Assembly: GCA_003667245.1 (NCBI GenBank)
Contig: RCNN01000504.1
Coordinates: 1-64,000, forward strand
Length of the DNA stretch: 64,000 nucleotides
From: Heterostelium multicystogenum
Lineage: Eukaryota > Evosea > Eumycetozoa > Acytosteliales > Acytosteliaceae
Direction: 5' to 3'
Positions 1 through 11,874 of this stretch are shown in pieces. The position numbers were made by a program, and so were the translations under genes. Every line of letters starts with the position of its first letter. The first letter of the stretch is position 1. Under the pieces are notes generated by a model. The model had not been told where the DNA came from. It ran no database searches and saw only the letters and a program-made list of their open reading frames with translations.

Positions 1-301
1 TTTGGATCGACCAAAGGAAAGAAAGTAGAAGGAAACAGCCAAAGGTGGTATGACAGTAAGATTCAACAGACAGTTTAAACAGTTCATGAACAAAAGAGTA
101 TTTGTTAAGTAGACAACTATCTATCTAATCAGCAAGCCAAGATTGTAAAGGATGTACTAATCAATAATCAAACATCAATAGAAAAATGATCAATAAATTG
201 TAAAAGCTAAATTTCTACCATATTAAAAGTGATCAATCGATAGTTTGTATGTGTCATTGTCGATTCTTTATTACTAAGAATATTATTATTAAAAGTATTA
301 T
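1..301. other. Left-edge noncoding stretch
   Basis: AT-rich sequence downstream of the subtilisin-like gene, which ends at 302 on the minus strand. I see no convincing coding frame or RNA gene here. It probably holds the 3' UTR of that gene. Confidence 0.5.
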
Positions 302-2562
302 TTAATTGTGATCGATGTTGTCCAAAGTGGAAGTAGAGGCACTTTCAACAAAAATCAGTTCATTTCCATTCTGAGTGGCCTCAGTCAGTGAAATAAATTG
401 AGTTTGATTACGTCTTGATAGGATATGTCGTCTGGTAAAGTAGATTACTGCTCCAATAACAGTAACAGTTGCAATCATTGCCAAAGATGCACCAATGATA
501 ATTTTTGTTGAAATTCCATCTTTGGATTGATTTTCTGTATCTATGACTCTCTTGCAATCGCCAAATCCTCCACAGACTCCACATGTATCTAAAATTTTCT
601 TTGAGAATGGAATACCATCACATCCTGCACATGTACCGTTACCGCCACAAACTCCACAGATATCAATTTTTACCATCACAATCTATAAGAATCAATCACT
701 TTTTGGTTAATAATGATATTCTTGTCTTTGAAAATGATGGTATTACTGACTCTTGCAAGTGGTTGTAGGGGATTCAATAGATTTAATACCATTGGTGCAG
801 TGGTATGACAAGTCGAATTGATCTCTAGCGCATGTTCCACCACGATTCACGCAGTTAGCTCCACAGAGAACTTTGGTATATATTCACAGAATTTGCCATA
901 TCTGTTGGGTGCACAGTGGCATATTCCATCGCAACATCCTCCATGTCCTGAACATCCACGTGTACGGCAATCATCTTCAGTGTTTGGTTTGTAATTGAGG
1001 GCATCCATTGTATTTAGGATTCCATAGCCTTTGAAGACATCTGGCTGTAAGTATTGAGAGGAAGTTGCAGTGATTGCTTGGTATACTTGGCTTGGTGTCC
1101 ATGATGGATTCTTTTGCATTACCAAGGCAATAGATCCAGCTGCAAGGGGACATGAAAAACTGGTTCCAGACATATGGTTATAACAAATTATTGCACTTAG
1201 AGTCAGCAACAAAATTGTTCCAACCAAGGGCAACAATATCAGGTTTAACACGACCATCTGCGGATGGTCCTGAGGAAGAAAAGAATGTTGGTTTTCCCTT
1301 TTCGTCGATAGCTCCAACAGAGATAACATTGATTCCATCGGCAGGTGCTCCTATTCCTTTAGCACCATCATTACCGGCAGAGGAGACGACAACCATACCC
1401 TTTGAAACTGCTTTGTCGGCTGCTTTGGTGATAGTAGCATGAGTACCATTCATATCATAGTACTTGTACCATTGGGTGTATCCAAGCGAAGATGTAACCA
1501 ACTCTGCTCCATGTGCTTTCTCCCCACTCAATTCCGCTTACCCAGTAGTCTTCCTCTTGTTGTCTCTCGTCATTCACATCCTCAGTCTTGGCCAAAGAGG
1601 AAATGTGCCTTGTAGGCTGACCAACCATGACTCCAGGATTGTAACCAGCAATTGTAGAGAGAGTAGCTGTGCCATGTACATTTTGTTTGTCTCCAAATGG
1701 TGATGTGACATTGGTTTTGTTATTAATAAAATCGTATGTTCCAATAATAGATAGATTCTTGAATACCTCGTGCGATGTCAAGAATCCAGAGTCCAGGATC
1801 AACACTACCAACCATCTCCATTCAAACCAAGGTCGTGTGCACCGACCGCATTCACTTGCTTGATGCAGTTGTATGTATTGTTGTAGAATGATTCGACCTC
1901 AGTGGATAAAATTTTTCTTTGTCTCCAATTACCAGCATCAACAACTTGCTCCATTTTTTTGCTCAATCTCTGCAGAGCTATCTGGTGAGACAGAGAATTT
2001 TCTTACCAAATCTATTTTTCTCGACAAATGGCTTCTGAGTGATACAATTCATGATTTCATTTAAAGAAGCTCCTTGTGTTGGGTTGAGTCATGGATATCG
2101 AGATCAATTGATATGGAGATAGAGTTCATCCACTTCGATCGCTGGTGAACCACCAGGTAGGGTATATTTTCGATTTCACCACATTTAATAACAGCGTCGA
2201 TCAGTGATTGTTGCACAGGAAGATCGTCTATGTCCAGTCCAATCTTTTTTAGCACGTCTATTTCTACGTTCGATAGCACGCTCACTAATCTCCAAACGTT
2301 TAGAGGCCTCCTCCAAGTTGCTGTGACTTATATCGATTGATTCAGACTGATGTCCATCTTGAACATAGTTTTTAGAATTGAAAAATACCCATAATTTATG
2401 TGATTCTTTCTCTTCTTCGACAAAATAATTATGTACTGGATTGGCAATTTTATGAATATGTCCCAACTTTTTGGAATGTAGTTTTAGACTGGAACCAAAG
2501 CAAATTCCAACAAACAAAAAGAGTATAAATACATTTAATAATTTTAATTTATATTTAATCAT
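302..2562 (-). CDS. Subtilisin-like (S8) serine protease, membrane-anchored, frameshifted
   Basis: A secreted or surface peptidase of the subtilase family. The protein opens with a hydrophobic signal peptide (FILFLFVGICFG), followed by a propeptide-like region containing DIDDLPV and a SKWMNSISI stretch. The catalytic Asp lies in VVLILDSGF (about 1793), the His in VHGTATLSTIAGY (about 1675) and the Ser in SGTSFSCPLAAG (about 1160). The oxyanion-type Asn is in SSAGNDGAKG. After the protease come an EGF-like Cys cluster, CGVCGG repeats of the kind common in dictyostelid surface proteins, one transmembrane helix (about 490-540) and a short cytoplasmic tail. The frame changes at about 2220, 2080, 1800, 1500, 1170 and in the 680-850 region, yet all catalytic blocks survive in order. 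I therefore read it as one gene with consensus errors rather than a decayed copy, although a true pseudogene is not excluded. The start is the first ATG before the signal peptide. Confidence 0.82.
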
Positions 2563-3803
2563 ATTAGAAATCTAATATATATAGAGATATTTAATATAGT
2601 TGTTTGGTGTAGATAGCTAAAATACAAAGGTATAAATAATATATAAAAATATGGATGATTAATTATTAGGAAATAATAAGCTAGTTGATTGGTGGATTTG
2701 AATTGATTTAAAGATGGAGAGCTATTTATGTTTCATTTAGAATCAATATGTGAATGACTAATTGTACGAAAACTATAGATGTCCTTCCTTTTATCCAAGT
2801 TTAAGTAGAAATGTGAGTATCCTATCTAAATCGGTTCAAATGCTTCGGAGGTATGTGGTGGGACCGACTATTGTTAATTCAATGAGACTACAGAGTCGAT
2901 GCTATCTTTTTTCTTTAAAGATTAATAATAAATATTGATGAATAGTTGAGAGGAATCTTCGGATTTTAACAAGACAAGTTAGAAACTTCTAAATTCTTCT
3001 TCTAATATATATTAATGAATTGTATATGAAGAGAATTTGACTTAAATTCAATCATATAATAAATGATATTCAATAATTATATTTTTATTTTTAAAATGGG
3101 ATTGATCTGAATGAATAGAATACAACACTTTTATATATGTAAGGTGTGTTTATAAATAAAGCAGTAAAGGTAAAGATAGTATTAATATAATATACGGACA
3201 ACAATAATTAAAACCACTCAATCAAACAACTACACAACAACAACAATATACTAGCAACAATCCATTGAATACTATTAATAAAACGAATAATAATAATATC
3301 TTTTTTCCACCTTTTTATTTATTTATTTATATATTATTTGTTTATTATTTTTATATTTAATAATATTTGATATCTTATTGTTTTAAACTATATTAAACAT
3401 CATACAAGTATATAATATTATGTTTGAATACAACCAATTTCATTTTAAATTTATTAATAAATATGTGTGTTAAATGTAAACAATACAAAGAAAAACACCT
3501 ACCACATTTAATTGTTTCGTTTTTGACACGAGATAGATTGTTGGAGAGAGATAGTTTCACACATAAATATGGAATTATAAATAATATTATAAATATGACA
3601 TTGATATTTCAATTGTGTTATTTCATTATCATCTCCAAAAGATCAGATCCATAAGATTGCAATACAATTGATTCTACTCATATGGAAAATAACTATTTAT
3701 ATTTGCTGTATTTCTTTGGAGGATGAGTGGAAATATTCCATGAACGTTAAATATTTATAGTTGGTCGTAGAAGGCAGGTTATTTGTTTTATTGATGGTTT
3801 ATT
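2563..3803. other. AT-rich intergenic region
   Basis: Lies between two minus-strand genes. It is dominated by A/T runs. One 76-codon plus-strand open frame (3424-3654) has intergenic composition and no recognisable domain, so I do not call it a gene. The part just above 2563 should hold the promoter of the protease gene. Confidence 0.5.
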
Positions 3804-4827
3804 TCAGGTCTTGTTTTTTGTTATTCTTGCTTTTAAATAGGGTGTATATCTTGGGTGACGTGATGGTGGTGGGTATTTGTGTGAGGCTCTTTCCATTGGT
3901 GGTGCTGCATAGTAGGGATAACCAACTTCGTATCCCTTCATTGCAGCTGCCGATGGTGGACCATGTATGGATAGGGTGCTTCCATGGGAGTTCTGACAGA
4001 CTTTACTGGGGAATAGTCATAAGCACTGTGTCCGCTGATTCCACCACGATGATTAGTTGATGTGGGCGACGTACACTCTCTGGTGGTGGGTAAGCAAAAG
4101 GTGTGTAATATTCAGGATAGAGCATGAAAGAGTAGTCGTAACCAGATAATGCATAGTTGTTGTCTGCAAAAACGGTGCTTTTGTTTGGGTTGGCCCCAAG
4201 TCAGTGAAATTGTCTTACCTTGGAAATCGATACCACTTTGTGAGTAGCGATCCATCAGGTTCTTGGCGTCCTCAATGGTGTTGCAGTAGATAAAAGCATG
4301 TCCCAATGGAATCTTTTTTTGCATATCCAAAGGAACGACAATCTTTTCGACCATCTTTATTCCCAGTTGCTTTCGCAATAAATCTCCTTCCTCCTGACTC
4401 TTGATACCTCTTGCAAATAATACTTTAGTGGAAGGTAGTTTTTGAAATCATTTCCACTGTTAACAATCAATCGAGTTAGTATCAAATGTTTGAGTGACGG
4501 TCGATTATAATACATACGATTTTTTAGTTAAGGAAGCAGTGTATTTTGATTTTTGGATTAATTTGATTGCTTTGATTGTTGTATCATGATCCTTGAAGTG
4601 TGCCCATCCATTTTGTTTTAATGGACCATCAAATTCAAATGTTTTTATTGTACACTAACATAATATAATATTAGTTAGTTATATCGCAGCATATATGTTT
4701 TTAAATACTTACACCAGAGATATCCTCTAGCTCCATCTTTATCTCACGTTTCATTTAAATCCTTTGGAAGGTGTCCAATGTATAAAGTATTATTGGTATT
4801 GGCTTGTGTTATCTTTACTTTTTGGCT
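3804..4827 (-). CDS. Two-RRM RNA-binding protein with Tyr/Pro-rich tail
   Basis: An RNA-binding protein, probably in mRNA processing or transport; the exact role cannot be read. RRM1 begins with the RNP2-like NTLYIGHLPKDLNE (about 4800-4760) and continues in a second exon with GWAHFKDHDTTIKAIKL (about 4600). RRM2 starts with STKVLFARGIKSQEEGDLL and carries an RNP1-like GHAFIYCNT, ending with GKTISLTWGQPNKS. The C-terminus is rich in Tyr and Pro (for example YPEYYTPFAYPPPES and YEVGYPYYAAPP). An intron with a GTAAGTATT donor follows the first exon near 4711, and a GTATGT donor follows the second near 4520. Frameshifts occur near 4755, 4450, 4170 and in the tail. I could not find an in-frame ATG ahead of RRM1, so the true start is unresolved and the upper boundary is approximate. 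Confidence 0.7.
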
Positions 4828-5380
4828 ATTGATGTTTATATATTATATGTTATTGGCAATATTTATGATTGAATATAATATATTATACATTGTTATTATT
4901 GATGATTAATGATTAATGATTAGTATTAGTAACTATTATTCTATTATTATGTTTATATATATATATATAAATCTCATTATTATTATTATTAAATGATTAA
5001 TGATTTACATTGAATGATGATTTATCTCAAGATATAGTTTATGATATAATATAAGGATTTGAATCATGATTAATGATTGATGATTATGATTGTTATGTTA
5101 TGCTATTCGAATGATTTTTAATTTCTTTATCTATCTATAGGTTATATAATATTCTAATATTCTACTAATTATGTTATTTGTCTTCTTTTAAATCATTTAT
5201 CTCCTATTTGTTGTCAACTATCTGTCACTCTATACTCTATCGCCTAAATAACAAACTTAAATGAAATACATCATTAAAGATACAATAGCATACATCATGA
5301 TAACAAACACATAGATTGATGAAAATATCCTCATAGAAAGAATGATAAACTTATATGAAATCATTAACTAGTTAAATACA
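4828..5380. other. AT-rich intergenic region
   Basis: Very AT-rich sequence with repeated ATTAATGATTA-like words at about 4890-5090. No coding frame or RNA gene is visible. It separates the two RRM genes and may include the 5' end of the upstream one, whose start was not found. Confidence 0.5.
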
Positions 5381-5806
5381 CTACATTTTGCCAGAAATAG
5401 AATCTTTAAATGCAGGAGGATTTGGAAAATTCAACTGCTCTGCAACAGTCAGCCATATTATAAAACTTAACAAAAACCATATCCTTTGGTTTCTCCTGAA
5501 TGCTTATTCTTTACGACAATTGCTTCGGCAACCTCTGCAATCTTAGAAAACTCTTCCTTTAACATTGCATCGGTGACACCTCTTGCAATATCACTCTACA
5601 AATATTAATATAAATTAGTATCTCAAGTATCAAACAATATTATAATTAAAGAATCTCTACGCCACCACCAACTAAACGACCAACACCAACAACATCAATT
5701 CAAACTAACTATTGAGTTCCTGTCGGGATCTAATCTCCAAGTTCTACATATTCAAAAGGATACTTACAACAGAAACACCATAATCATTTTCTTTTGAAGC
5801 CATCAT
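5381..5806 (-). CDS. Small single-RRM RNA-binding protein
   Basis: A short protein of roughly 85-90 residues made almost entirely of one RNA recognition motif. Exon 1 (5768-5806) encodes MMASKENDYGVSV and ends at a GTAAGTATCC donor. After an intron at 5596-5767, exon 2 (5381-5595) continues SDIARGVTDAMLKEEFSKI, so the RNP2 strand spans the splice junction. RNP1 is KGYGFVKF (about 5475), interrupted by a frameshift in a run of five T. A second shift near 5440 restores a frame ending NFPNPPAFKDSISGKM and a stop at 5381. It neighbours another RRM gene on the same strand, but the two differ in architecture and need not be related. Confidence 0.7.
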
Positions 5807-6059
5807 TCTACATTCTACAGATCTAATAATAATAAATTACAATATAATATGAATGAATAGGAAGCTAGCGTTGGAACTAGCACAGTAATCAATAATTATA
5901 TCACAAAAGAAAGCCAACTGAAAATGTTGTTACAACTGAATGTGTTAATATGTATATGTAAAAAAAAAACTACCAAAAATTTTGAAATTTTTAAATCATT
6001 GAAACAGGTTGGTTGTTTGAACTTCATAACATTGTTATATTTATATTATAATATATAAT

Positions 6060-7154
6060 TTATGCTATTTTATTATGATTTATTATCTTCAGTTGGTTGT
6101 TGTTGTTGTTGATGTTGATGTTGTTGATGTAGTGGTGGTTGTCGCGGTGACATCCAATTGAGTCGTTCTCTGTTTTGTTGCTGATGATTGTGGGTGTGTA
6201 ACTAAAGAGGTTGTCAAGTAAGATGGTTCTTTGAGATGGTATGAGGGGCAAGACACGGCTGATAAGAAGGTTCTGAAGAAGTAGCTTGGATCGATGTACT
6301 TTAGTGAGGTTGTGTAGAAGAAGTGCTAGAAGCTCGATTGATTTCACAAACTGGAGTGACTCGGCAACGTTATTGAAACGATGATTCTGCACATATTGCA
6401 CCAGAATCGATGATACCTCCTCGACAAATGACTGATCTCCTGAATACGGGCGACGATCTTTGGACATGGCGTCATTAACGTCTGCCAGAAGATCGACAAG
6501 CACACGCGATTTGTTACGATCGTCGACATCACCAATTGCAGCAGAAGGCAATGTAATCAGCAATTCACGTATCTCTTTTCGTTCGGATGGGTCTAATACT
6601 GCGCAACTAAACATTATACGCAAGAAGTCCAACCATTGTTCACTGCTCTTAAGTGACATATGCTGCTTGAAGTGATCAACAACTACATTGACAAGCAAAT
6701 ACTTTGCACGATCATTTTCCAAAGTCTCAAGCAAAGTAGAGATTCTATCAAACAGATCATTATCGTTCTCTCTCGCTTACTTAAGATGACATGTTCCAAA
6801 ACCTGATCTCCTTTGATTTCCTTTTAGATTCAAGTAGTCCAAAGCTCTCTGCTTGTAAACTGAATAACTAATTGCTTCTTTCTTATCTATATTTTTATAT
6901 GCATTTACAAATGTGGTTGTTGTGGTTGTTGCTGTTGCTGTTTGTTGTTGGTTGTTGTATTGTATTTGTACAGGACTATTATTACTACTTGTTGATTGAT
7001 TATTATTACTTTGTTGTTGTTGTTGATTTATATTATTAGTATTATTATTATTATTATTTAAATTTGTCAATAATTGCTGATCTTGTCTTGCTCTATTGAA
7101 GAACAAAGCAGCAAACCAAACATATATTGCAACAATCAGTTCCCGTATATTCAT
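6060..7154 (-). CDS. Unrecognised protein with N-terminal hydrophobic segment
   Basis: I do not recognise the family. The N-terminus (MNIRELIVAIYVWFAALFF) has one likely membrane segment or anchor. Next come an Asn/Gln/Thr-rich low-complexity tract (about 6900-7070) and a helical region rich in Leu, Glu and Lys (for example SSILVQYVQNHRFNN and LLLHNLTKVHRSKLLL). The tail after about 6170 is again Asn-rich. The two open frames (6777-7154 and 6060-6776) are in the same frame, separated by a single TAA at 6777-6779. The codons directly below that stop read as good helical protein. So either the stop is a base-call error, or a short intron or compensating indels hide here. The start is the first ATG at 7154. 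Two separate genes are possible but would leave no room for a promoter. Confidence 0.5.
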
Positions 7155-8654
7155 CTTCTTAAGAGAAATAAATATATATCAATTTTCAATTCTTACTTTC
7201 ACTAAAATTGAGTGATTGATCAATGACTCATTAATTAAAAAAAATGCTTTGTTTGCGCACAAAGTTAACAAATTAGTTTCAAAGTGAACACATTTAAAAA
7301 GATTCTCGACCTTTCCTTTAATAAGTTACAGGTAATATCCTTTTTATCATTATTATTAATAATATTTAAGTGGTCTAAACAAATAATATGTTCTCGAAGA
7401 TTTTTGAACTTCATTCATTTCCCGAGAATCTTTATAAATATGTTAAACTCGATTTCCTCCAAAAAAAATAGTCAACATAGACTAAATAAAATATTTTTAG
7501 ATTTCAAAAATTGGAATTCCAAAGAGTTCTGGTTTCATTATCAACTCTAAAAAAGGATTCTATCTTCGCATTCATTCCATAAAAAGAAAGTTCAAAATTC
7601 ATTGAGGGAAACCTATATATGAAATGAAATCAAAGAATGTCAAATAATCTAAAATTCAATTAATTATATTTATTTTCTCGAATAAAATAATAATTTAATA
7701 AATCAAACTACAATAAATAATAATAATAATAATAATAGTATAATTATTTTTTTTAAATTAACAAACATAATAGGTAAATAATATAAAAGGTATACTATTA
7801 CATTGTTATAAAATGTTATAATAAAATATTGATCATAAGAGAATCATGATGTATAAACCACAAAATTTTAATCACAAATTATAATTCATTCTATTTATCT
7901 GTTCTAGCAGAATGGTGTTTGTATTATAGTTGTTGATTTAGATGTAAATTATATGATGTACATATAAAGCAATTAATAGATTATCATAAAATTACTAGTA
8001 ATAATAATATAATAGTATAAGGCAATCAAATAAATAGAATAAACACACACCTTCCATCAAAATAATAAATTTCCCAATCATTCCTTGATTTTTACAAAAA
8101 AGTTACGCTAATTTGAAATTGTCCAACCATTAGTGACGGAACTACAAATATCTAAATTGGATGTTCCAATTTGATGTTAATTCCAAATTGTTCATCCTAT
8201 TATTAATTGACAACATCAACACCAGCCAACCAACCACCCACCACCACCTACAGATACAATGTGAATTTTGATCGATGGTGGTAAGTGTGTGTTTTGGGTT
8301 GTTTTGTTTTTAAGACGATGATGAGGTGACTCCATCATCATTTTGTTACCAATAACAATATTCAGGTGTAAATGTTGTTGTTTAGACGAGCACTATATAT
8401 TTATATATTACTATATTTTAACCTGTTTATGTTAAATTTATATATCTTGAAATAACTAAAATCAGACATCAATAATCAACCCAAATTAATTATACATGTA
8501 ACATATCTATTTATGTATCTAATTTCTAGATATAGATATTTTAAATTTCACAATATATAAACATATAGATTTCTATTCCATTAAATAATATTTCCCCAAA
8601 TCTAAAATATATCTTTAACAATATAACTTTTATTAATTTATAAATTTCTTAAAA
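7155..8654. other. Divergent intergenic region
   Basis: About 1.5 kb between a minus-strand and a plus-strand gene, so it should hold both promoters. It contains A/T homopolymers, AAT repeats near 7715-7740 and a CCACC-rich patch at about 8225-8255. The 88-codon open frame at 7284-7550 has intergenic composition and no domain, and I do not support it. Confidence 0.5.
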
Positions 8655-9511
8655 ATGGCAGAAATGGTTTATAATCAAAGATTCATCAAGGGTACTCATG
8701 TGGATAAATTAGCTCTACATGAGTGGTTCAGTGATGATATCGATAATGGTCCTGGCTGCAGATGCCTGGTATTAATTGTCCCATGGATACAGTGACCACA
8801 TGGGAAGGCAACATGAGCTGGCAAATGCCATAGTGGAAAATAATAATGATGTGATTGCCTTTGGAATCGATCGAAATGGTCATGGAAGATCAGATGGTGA
8901 ACGTGTGCTCATAAAAGACTTTGATACATGTATCGAGGATCTGCATCTTGCAGTAGAAAATATGAAAAGAGGTCCACAACCTCCCAAGTGATATTGGAAT
9001 CATATTCATTGGACATTCAATGGGTGGAATGATATCAATACTCTACTATCAAAAGTACAAATCCACAGACAATATCCATTCATTATGTCTTGTTTCGCCA
9101 TTGGTTGGAACCGAACATAAGATTTTTGGAATTGAATAATCTGGCAGTACAGCCAACCACTCCAATCAGTCCAGATGTAATTTCCAGAAATGAGGATGTA
9201 CTGGAGCAAATCAAAGCCGATCCACTCTTTTATTATTGGACCTTTCAAGAAACCCACTCTTTCCGCAATGGTTAAATCGATAACATACATTGACAAAAAC
9301 GTCAACCTCAACGATATACCCAGTTGCCTGGTTCCATGGTGATGATGACCAGCTGCTCCTAGCTGAACACTCTAAGAATGGACTCGATCATATAAAAACA
9401 AATCACTACGAATCATATAGATACAGTGGTGCCAAACATGATCTATACCATGAAACTAACAAACAAGAGATATTTGACAACATCTCAGACTACATTCACA
9501 AAATGAAATAA
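8655..9511 (+). CDS. Monoglyceride-lipase-like alpha/beta hydrolase, copy 1 (heavily frameshifted)
   Basis: A serine hydrolase of the S33/monoacylglycerol lipase group, which typically releases fatty acid from monoacylglycerols or related esters. The start MAEMVYNQRFIKG lies 5' of HGYSDHMGRQ (oxyanion region). The nucleophile elbow is GHSMGGMISILY at about 9014-9049, the catalytic Asp is in HGDDDQLLLAEH and the His in SGAKHDLYHETN near the end. Frameshifts occur at about 8775 (CCC run), 8985, 9115, 9250 and 9315, so no single frame covers the enzyme. It is a tandem duplicate of the gene at 9923. Because this copy has about five breaks in 860 nt and its neighbour only one, it could be a real pseudogene, but all three catalytic residues are intact. 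Confidence 0.72.
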
Positions 9512-9922
9512 TATTCATTTTGACTTTTTATGTATAAAACTAAAACAAAATAAAATTAATATTTATATTTACTCCTCTCCAATACCAAATTAAAGTAAAT
9601 TGCAACAACAATATATATTATTAACAAATGATATTGGTTATTGACACTAGCTATCCAAAAATATAAAAAATACACCCTTTGTAGTAACTACAAAAATAAA
9701 CACTAATATTCCTTAACTAAAACACACTCGAAAACCCTACTACTAAATTTGTTTGGTGTTAATAAATTCAACATGTATATTAATGAATAAAGTCAACAAT
9801 ATAACAAATTCAGTGTAAATTGACATTAGCTAAAATAAATTATTATTATTAGTAACAAGTTAATTTTCTAAATTTAGTTGTAAAACTAAAAGTTCTTAAA
9901 ATAGTTAATAAATAATTAAAGT
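9512..9922. other. Spacer between tandem hydrolase genes
   Basis: About 410 nt of AT-rich sequence between two tandem paralogues. It must hold the 3' end of copy 1 and the promoter of copy 2. No open frame of note. Confidence 0.5.
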
Positions 9923-10796
9923 ATGGTTCAAAGACAAACATTTATAAAAAGTAGTAGAGAAGGTGAAAAGATTGCCTTTTATGAATGGTTTAATGAAGAT
10001 GAAATAATATTGGGCGTTAAGTGTTTGATAATGTTGATTCATGGATTTGGGGATCATATGGGTCGACAAAATGAAGTGGCCATTTCTATCCTAAATAGTA
10101 ATAGAGGTTCCATCCTATTTGGAGTTGACAACGAAGGTCATGGACTCTCTGATGGAAATGTTATGATCAAAGACTACATGAGTGCCTTAGATGATTTACA
10201 TTTAGCTGTAGAACACGTATGCGAAATCCATCAACTAGGTATGATTAGTGCTCCGGTGCCAATGATCATTATAGGATATTCAATGGGTGGAATGCTTACA
10301 CCACTCTATAAGACCAAATATGGACAATCTTTACCAATTGGTATCTCGAAAATTGCATCGGCAGTGTTGGTTGGGCCATTAATTGGCGAAGGACATGCTA
10401 TTACTAATGTAACAGTAGAAGATATTCCATCTGATGAACCAGATGTTAAAGTTCCAGCGTCGATTTATACAACTGACAGGTCGGCACAAGAAGAGATGGA
10501 AAATGATTCACTTTACCATCTGGTGTTATGTAAACGATATGTAATGTTTGGAGTGAAACAAATAATTACATACATTGACAAAAATGCCAATCTGGATGAA
10601 GTATCTCTATTATGGCTACATGGTGAGCTGGACGTACTTTCAGCTGATATTGTAAGAGAAGGTATCAACAAAATCAAATCCAATTGAATACCAAACTTAT
10701 ATCGTTAAAGGCGCCAAACATGATCTATTTCACGAAACAGCAAGGGAAGAGGTATTTAAAATACTCAACAATTTTATCGCTCAATCAATAAAATAA
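9923..10796 (+). CDS. Monoglyceride-lipase-like alpha/beta hydrolase, copy 2
   Basis: A paralogue of the preceding gene, about 290 residues, close to the usual size of monoacylglycerol lipases. It has HGFGDHMGRQNE (oxyanion region), the nucleophile elbow GYSMGGMLTPLY, the acid region HGELDVLSAD and the His in KGAKHDLFHETA. The only visible break is near 10682: the frame stops after INKIKSN and the C-terminal segment IEYQTYIVKGAKHDLFHE continues in another frame to a stop at 10794-10796. The elbow reads GYS rather than the GHS of copy 1. No signal peptide is seen, so it probably works in the cytosol or on membrane surfaces. The start is the first ATG after an A-rich leader. Confidence 0.85.
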
Positions 10797-11188
10797 ATTT
10801 AATTCCTTACTTACTCCTGGGCCAAGGATTACTTGAAAAAGTGTAGCAATCAAAACAAATAATATGTAATTAACAGATATCTAAGAGATATGTTAAAATT
10901 AAATAATCAAAGGTTGTATCAATATCATATTAAAAAATGGATTAAAAAATTGAAGATTGAAAAAGTTGTTTAGCGGAATCAGAGTGGTCAGTGTTTCGGT
11001 TCGCGTGCCGGCGTAGCCGTTACGTATTCCAAATTTTCATTCTCTTTTATTTTATAATTAAAGTATATATATAAATATACAAAATACTAGTATCTGGCAC
11101 TGCTATAGCAGGGAATTTAAGCTATAATACTGTGATCACAATTGGCAAATTGGTCATGACAATATAATATAGTGGATCAAGGTTGTGG
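10797..11188. other. Intergenic region containing a GC-rich islet
   Basis: Mostly AT-rich 3' flank of the hydrolase gene. The one notable item is the GC-rich inverted-repeat islet at 10975-11030, listed separately. Confidence 0.45.
10975..11030. ncRNA. Candidate structured RNA or pol III-derived fragment
   Basis: A 56-nt GC-rich block in AT-rich DNA. Its ends pair as GGAAT/ATTCC, and it holds an internal CGGC-GTA-GCCG hairpin. TAGCGGAATCAG at its left edge resembles a pol III A box and GGTTCGCGTGCC resembles a B box, but they are only about 28 nt apart, too close for a tRNA. Size and terminal stem recall the short class I RNAs of dictyostelids, but I do not see their conserved internal motif or a convincing upstream element. 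It could simply be a degraded tRNA gene. Confidence 0.22.
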
Positions 11189-11874
11189 TTAATATCTTGA
11201 GTGAATAAGCGATTGAACTACCAGTGGCAAAGAATATATTTCAAGTTGTGGTGTCCATAGAAATGATCGAATATTATTCAAATTGGCAATTGAGATATCA
11301 AGCTTGGCATCCCTAGTTTTATGATATTTTTCTAGATCAGTTGAATAGGAGGCTCCTATCGGTTTTTGATTCCATGTATCTGGTAATAGATTTTCAAAAA
11401 AACATTTTTCAGTAAATCTGTGACTTTGCAGCATACTTTTTGGTTGGTATTAAGTATAACATCTGTTTTCATATCCTTTTAAGATGGTCCATTTTTTCTT
11501 TATGAACTGTAAGTCGACTTTCTAGAAGTTGTTGTTGCTGCTGTTAATTATTCAACTTCATTTCTGAAAGGAATTGAGTGAAACTACTAAAGTTGAAAAT
11601 CTCTGTCTTTGTAACATAACAATGTAAACATTTCCAAAATGATTTATAACTGTATAAATGCTTGTTTCCAGTGATCATTGTCATAAATGCATAGTCACCA
11701 CCAAAACTTAAATTGACATTATATTGATTATCTTTGAAGAAGATGGAAGAAGACAACGTTGATTATATTCCCTTAGATTTGGTTGAAAATTGAACAGACT
11801 ATCATCATTGGTGTTGTTGGTTTGTTGGGGATGTCGCTGCTACCAAGACAAAGATTATAAACACCGGGAACCAT
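11189..11874 (-). pseudogene. Unrecognised protein, possible transposase-like relic
   Basis: Several open frames chain together with frame changes: MVPGVYNLCLGSSDIPNKP, then FFKDNQYNVNLSFGGDYAF, then TMITGNKHLYSYKSFWKCLH, a Q-rich helical linker (QQQQQLLESRLTVHKEK) and a C-terminal piece ending QSLIHSRY. The block with GGDYAF, a Gly, a Ser and a CLHC pair resembles the arrangement SGDxxF...G...S...CxxC seen in some RNase H-like, transposon-derived proteins of fungi and cnidarians. That match is by eye and weak. Frames break at about 11820, 11750, 11540 and 11445. It could equally be a lineage-specific hypothetical gene with sequence errors. Confidence 0.35.

Noticed and set aside
3424..3654. 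76-codon plus-strand open frame
   Set aside because: Composition matches the AT-rich flanks (Ile/Asn-rich), no domain, no splice context.
7284..7550. 88-codon plus-strand open frame
   Set aside because: Lys/Phe/Asn/Ile-rich translation of AT-rich DNA with no recognisable motif.
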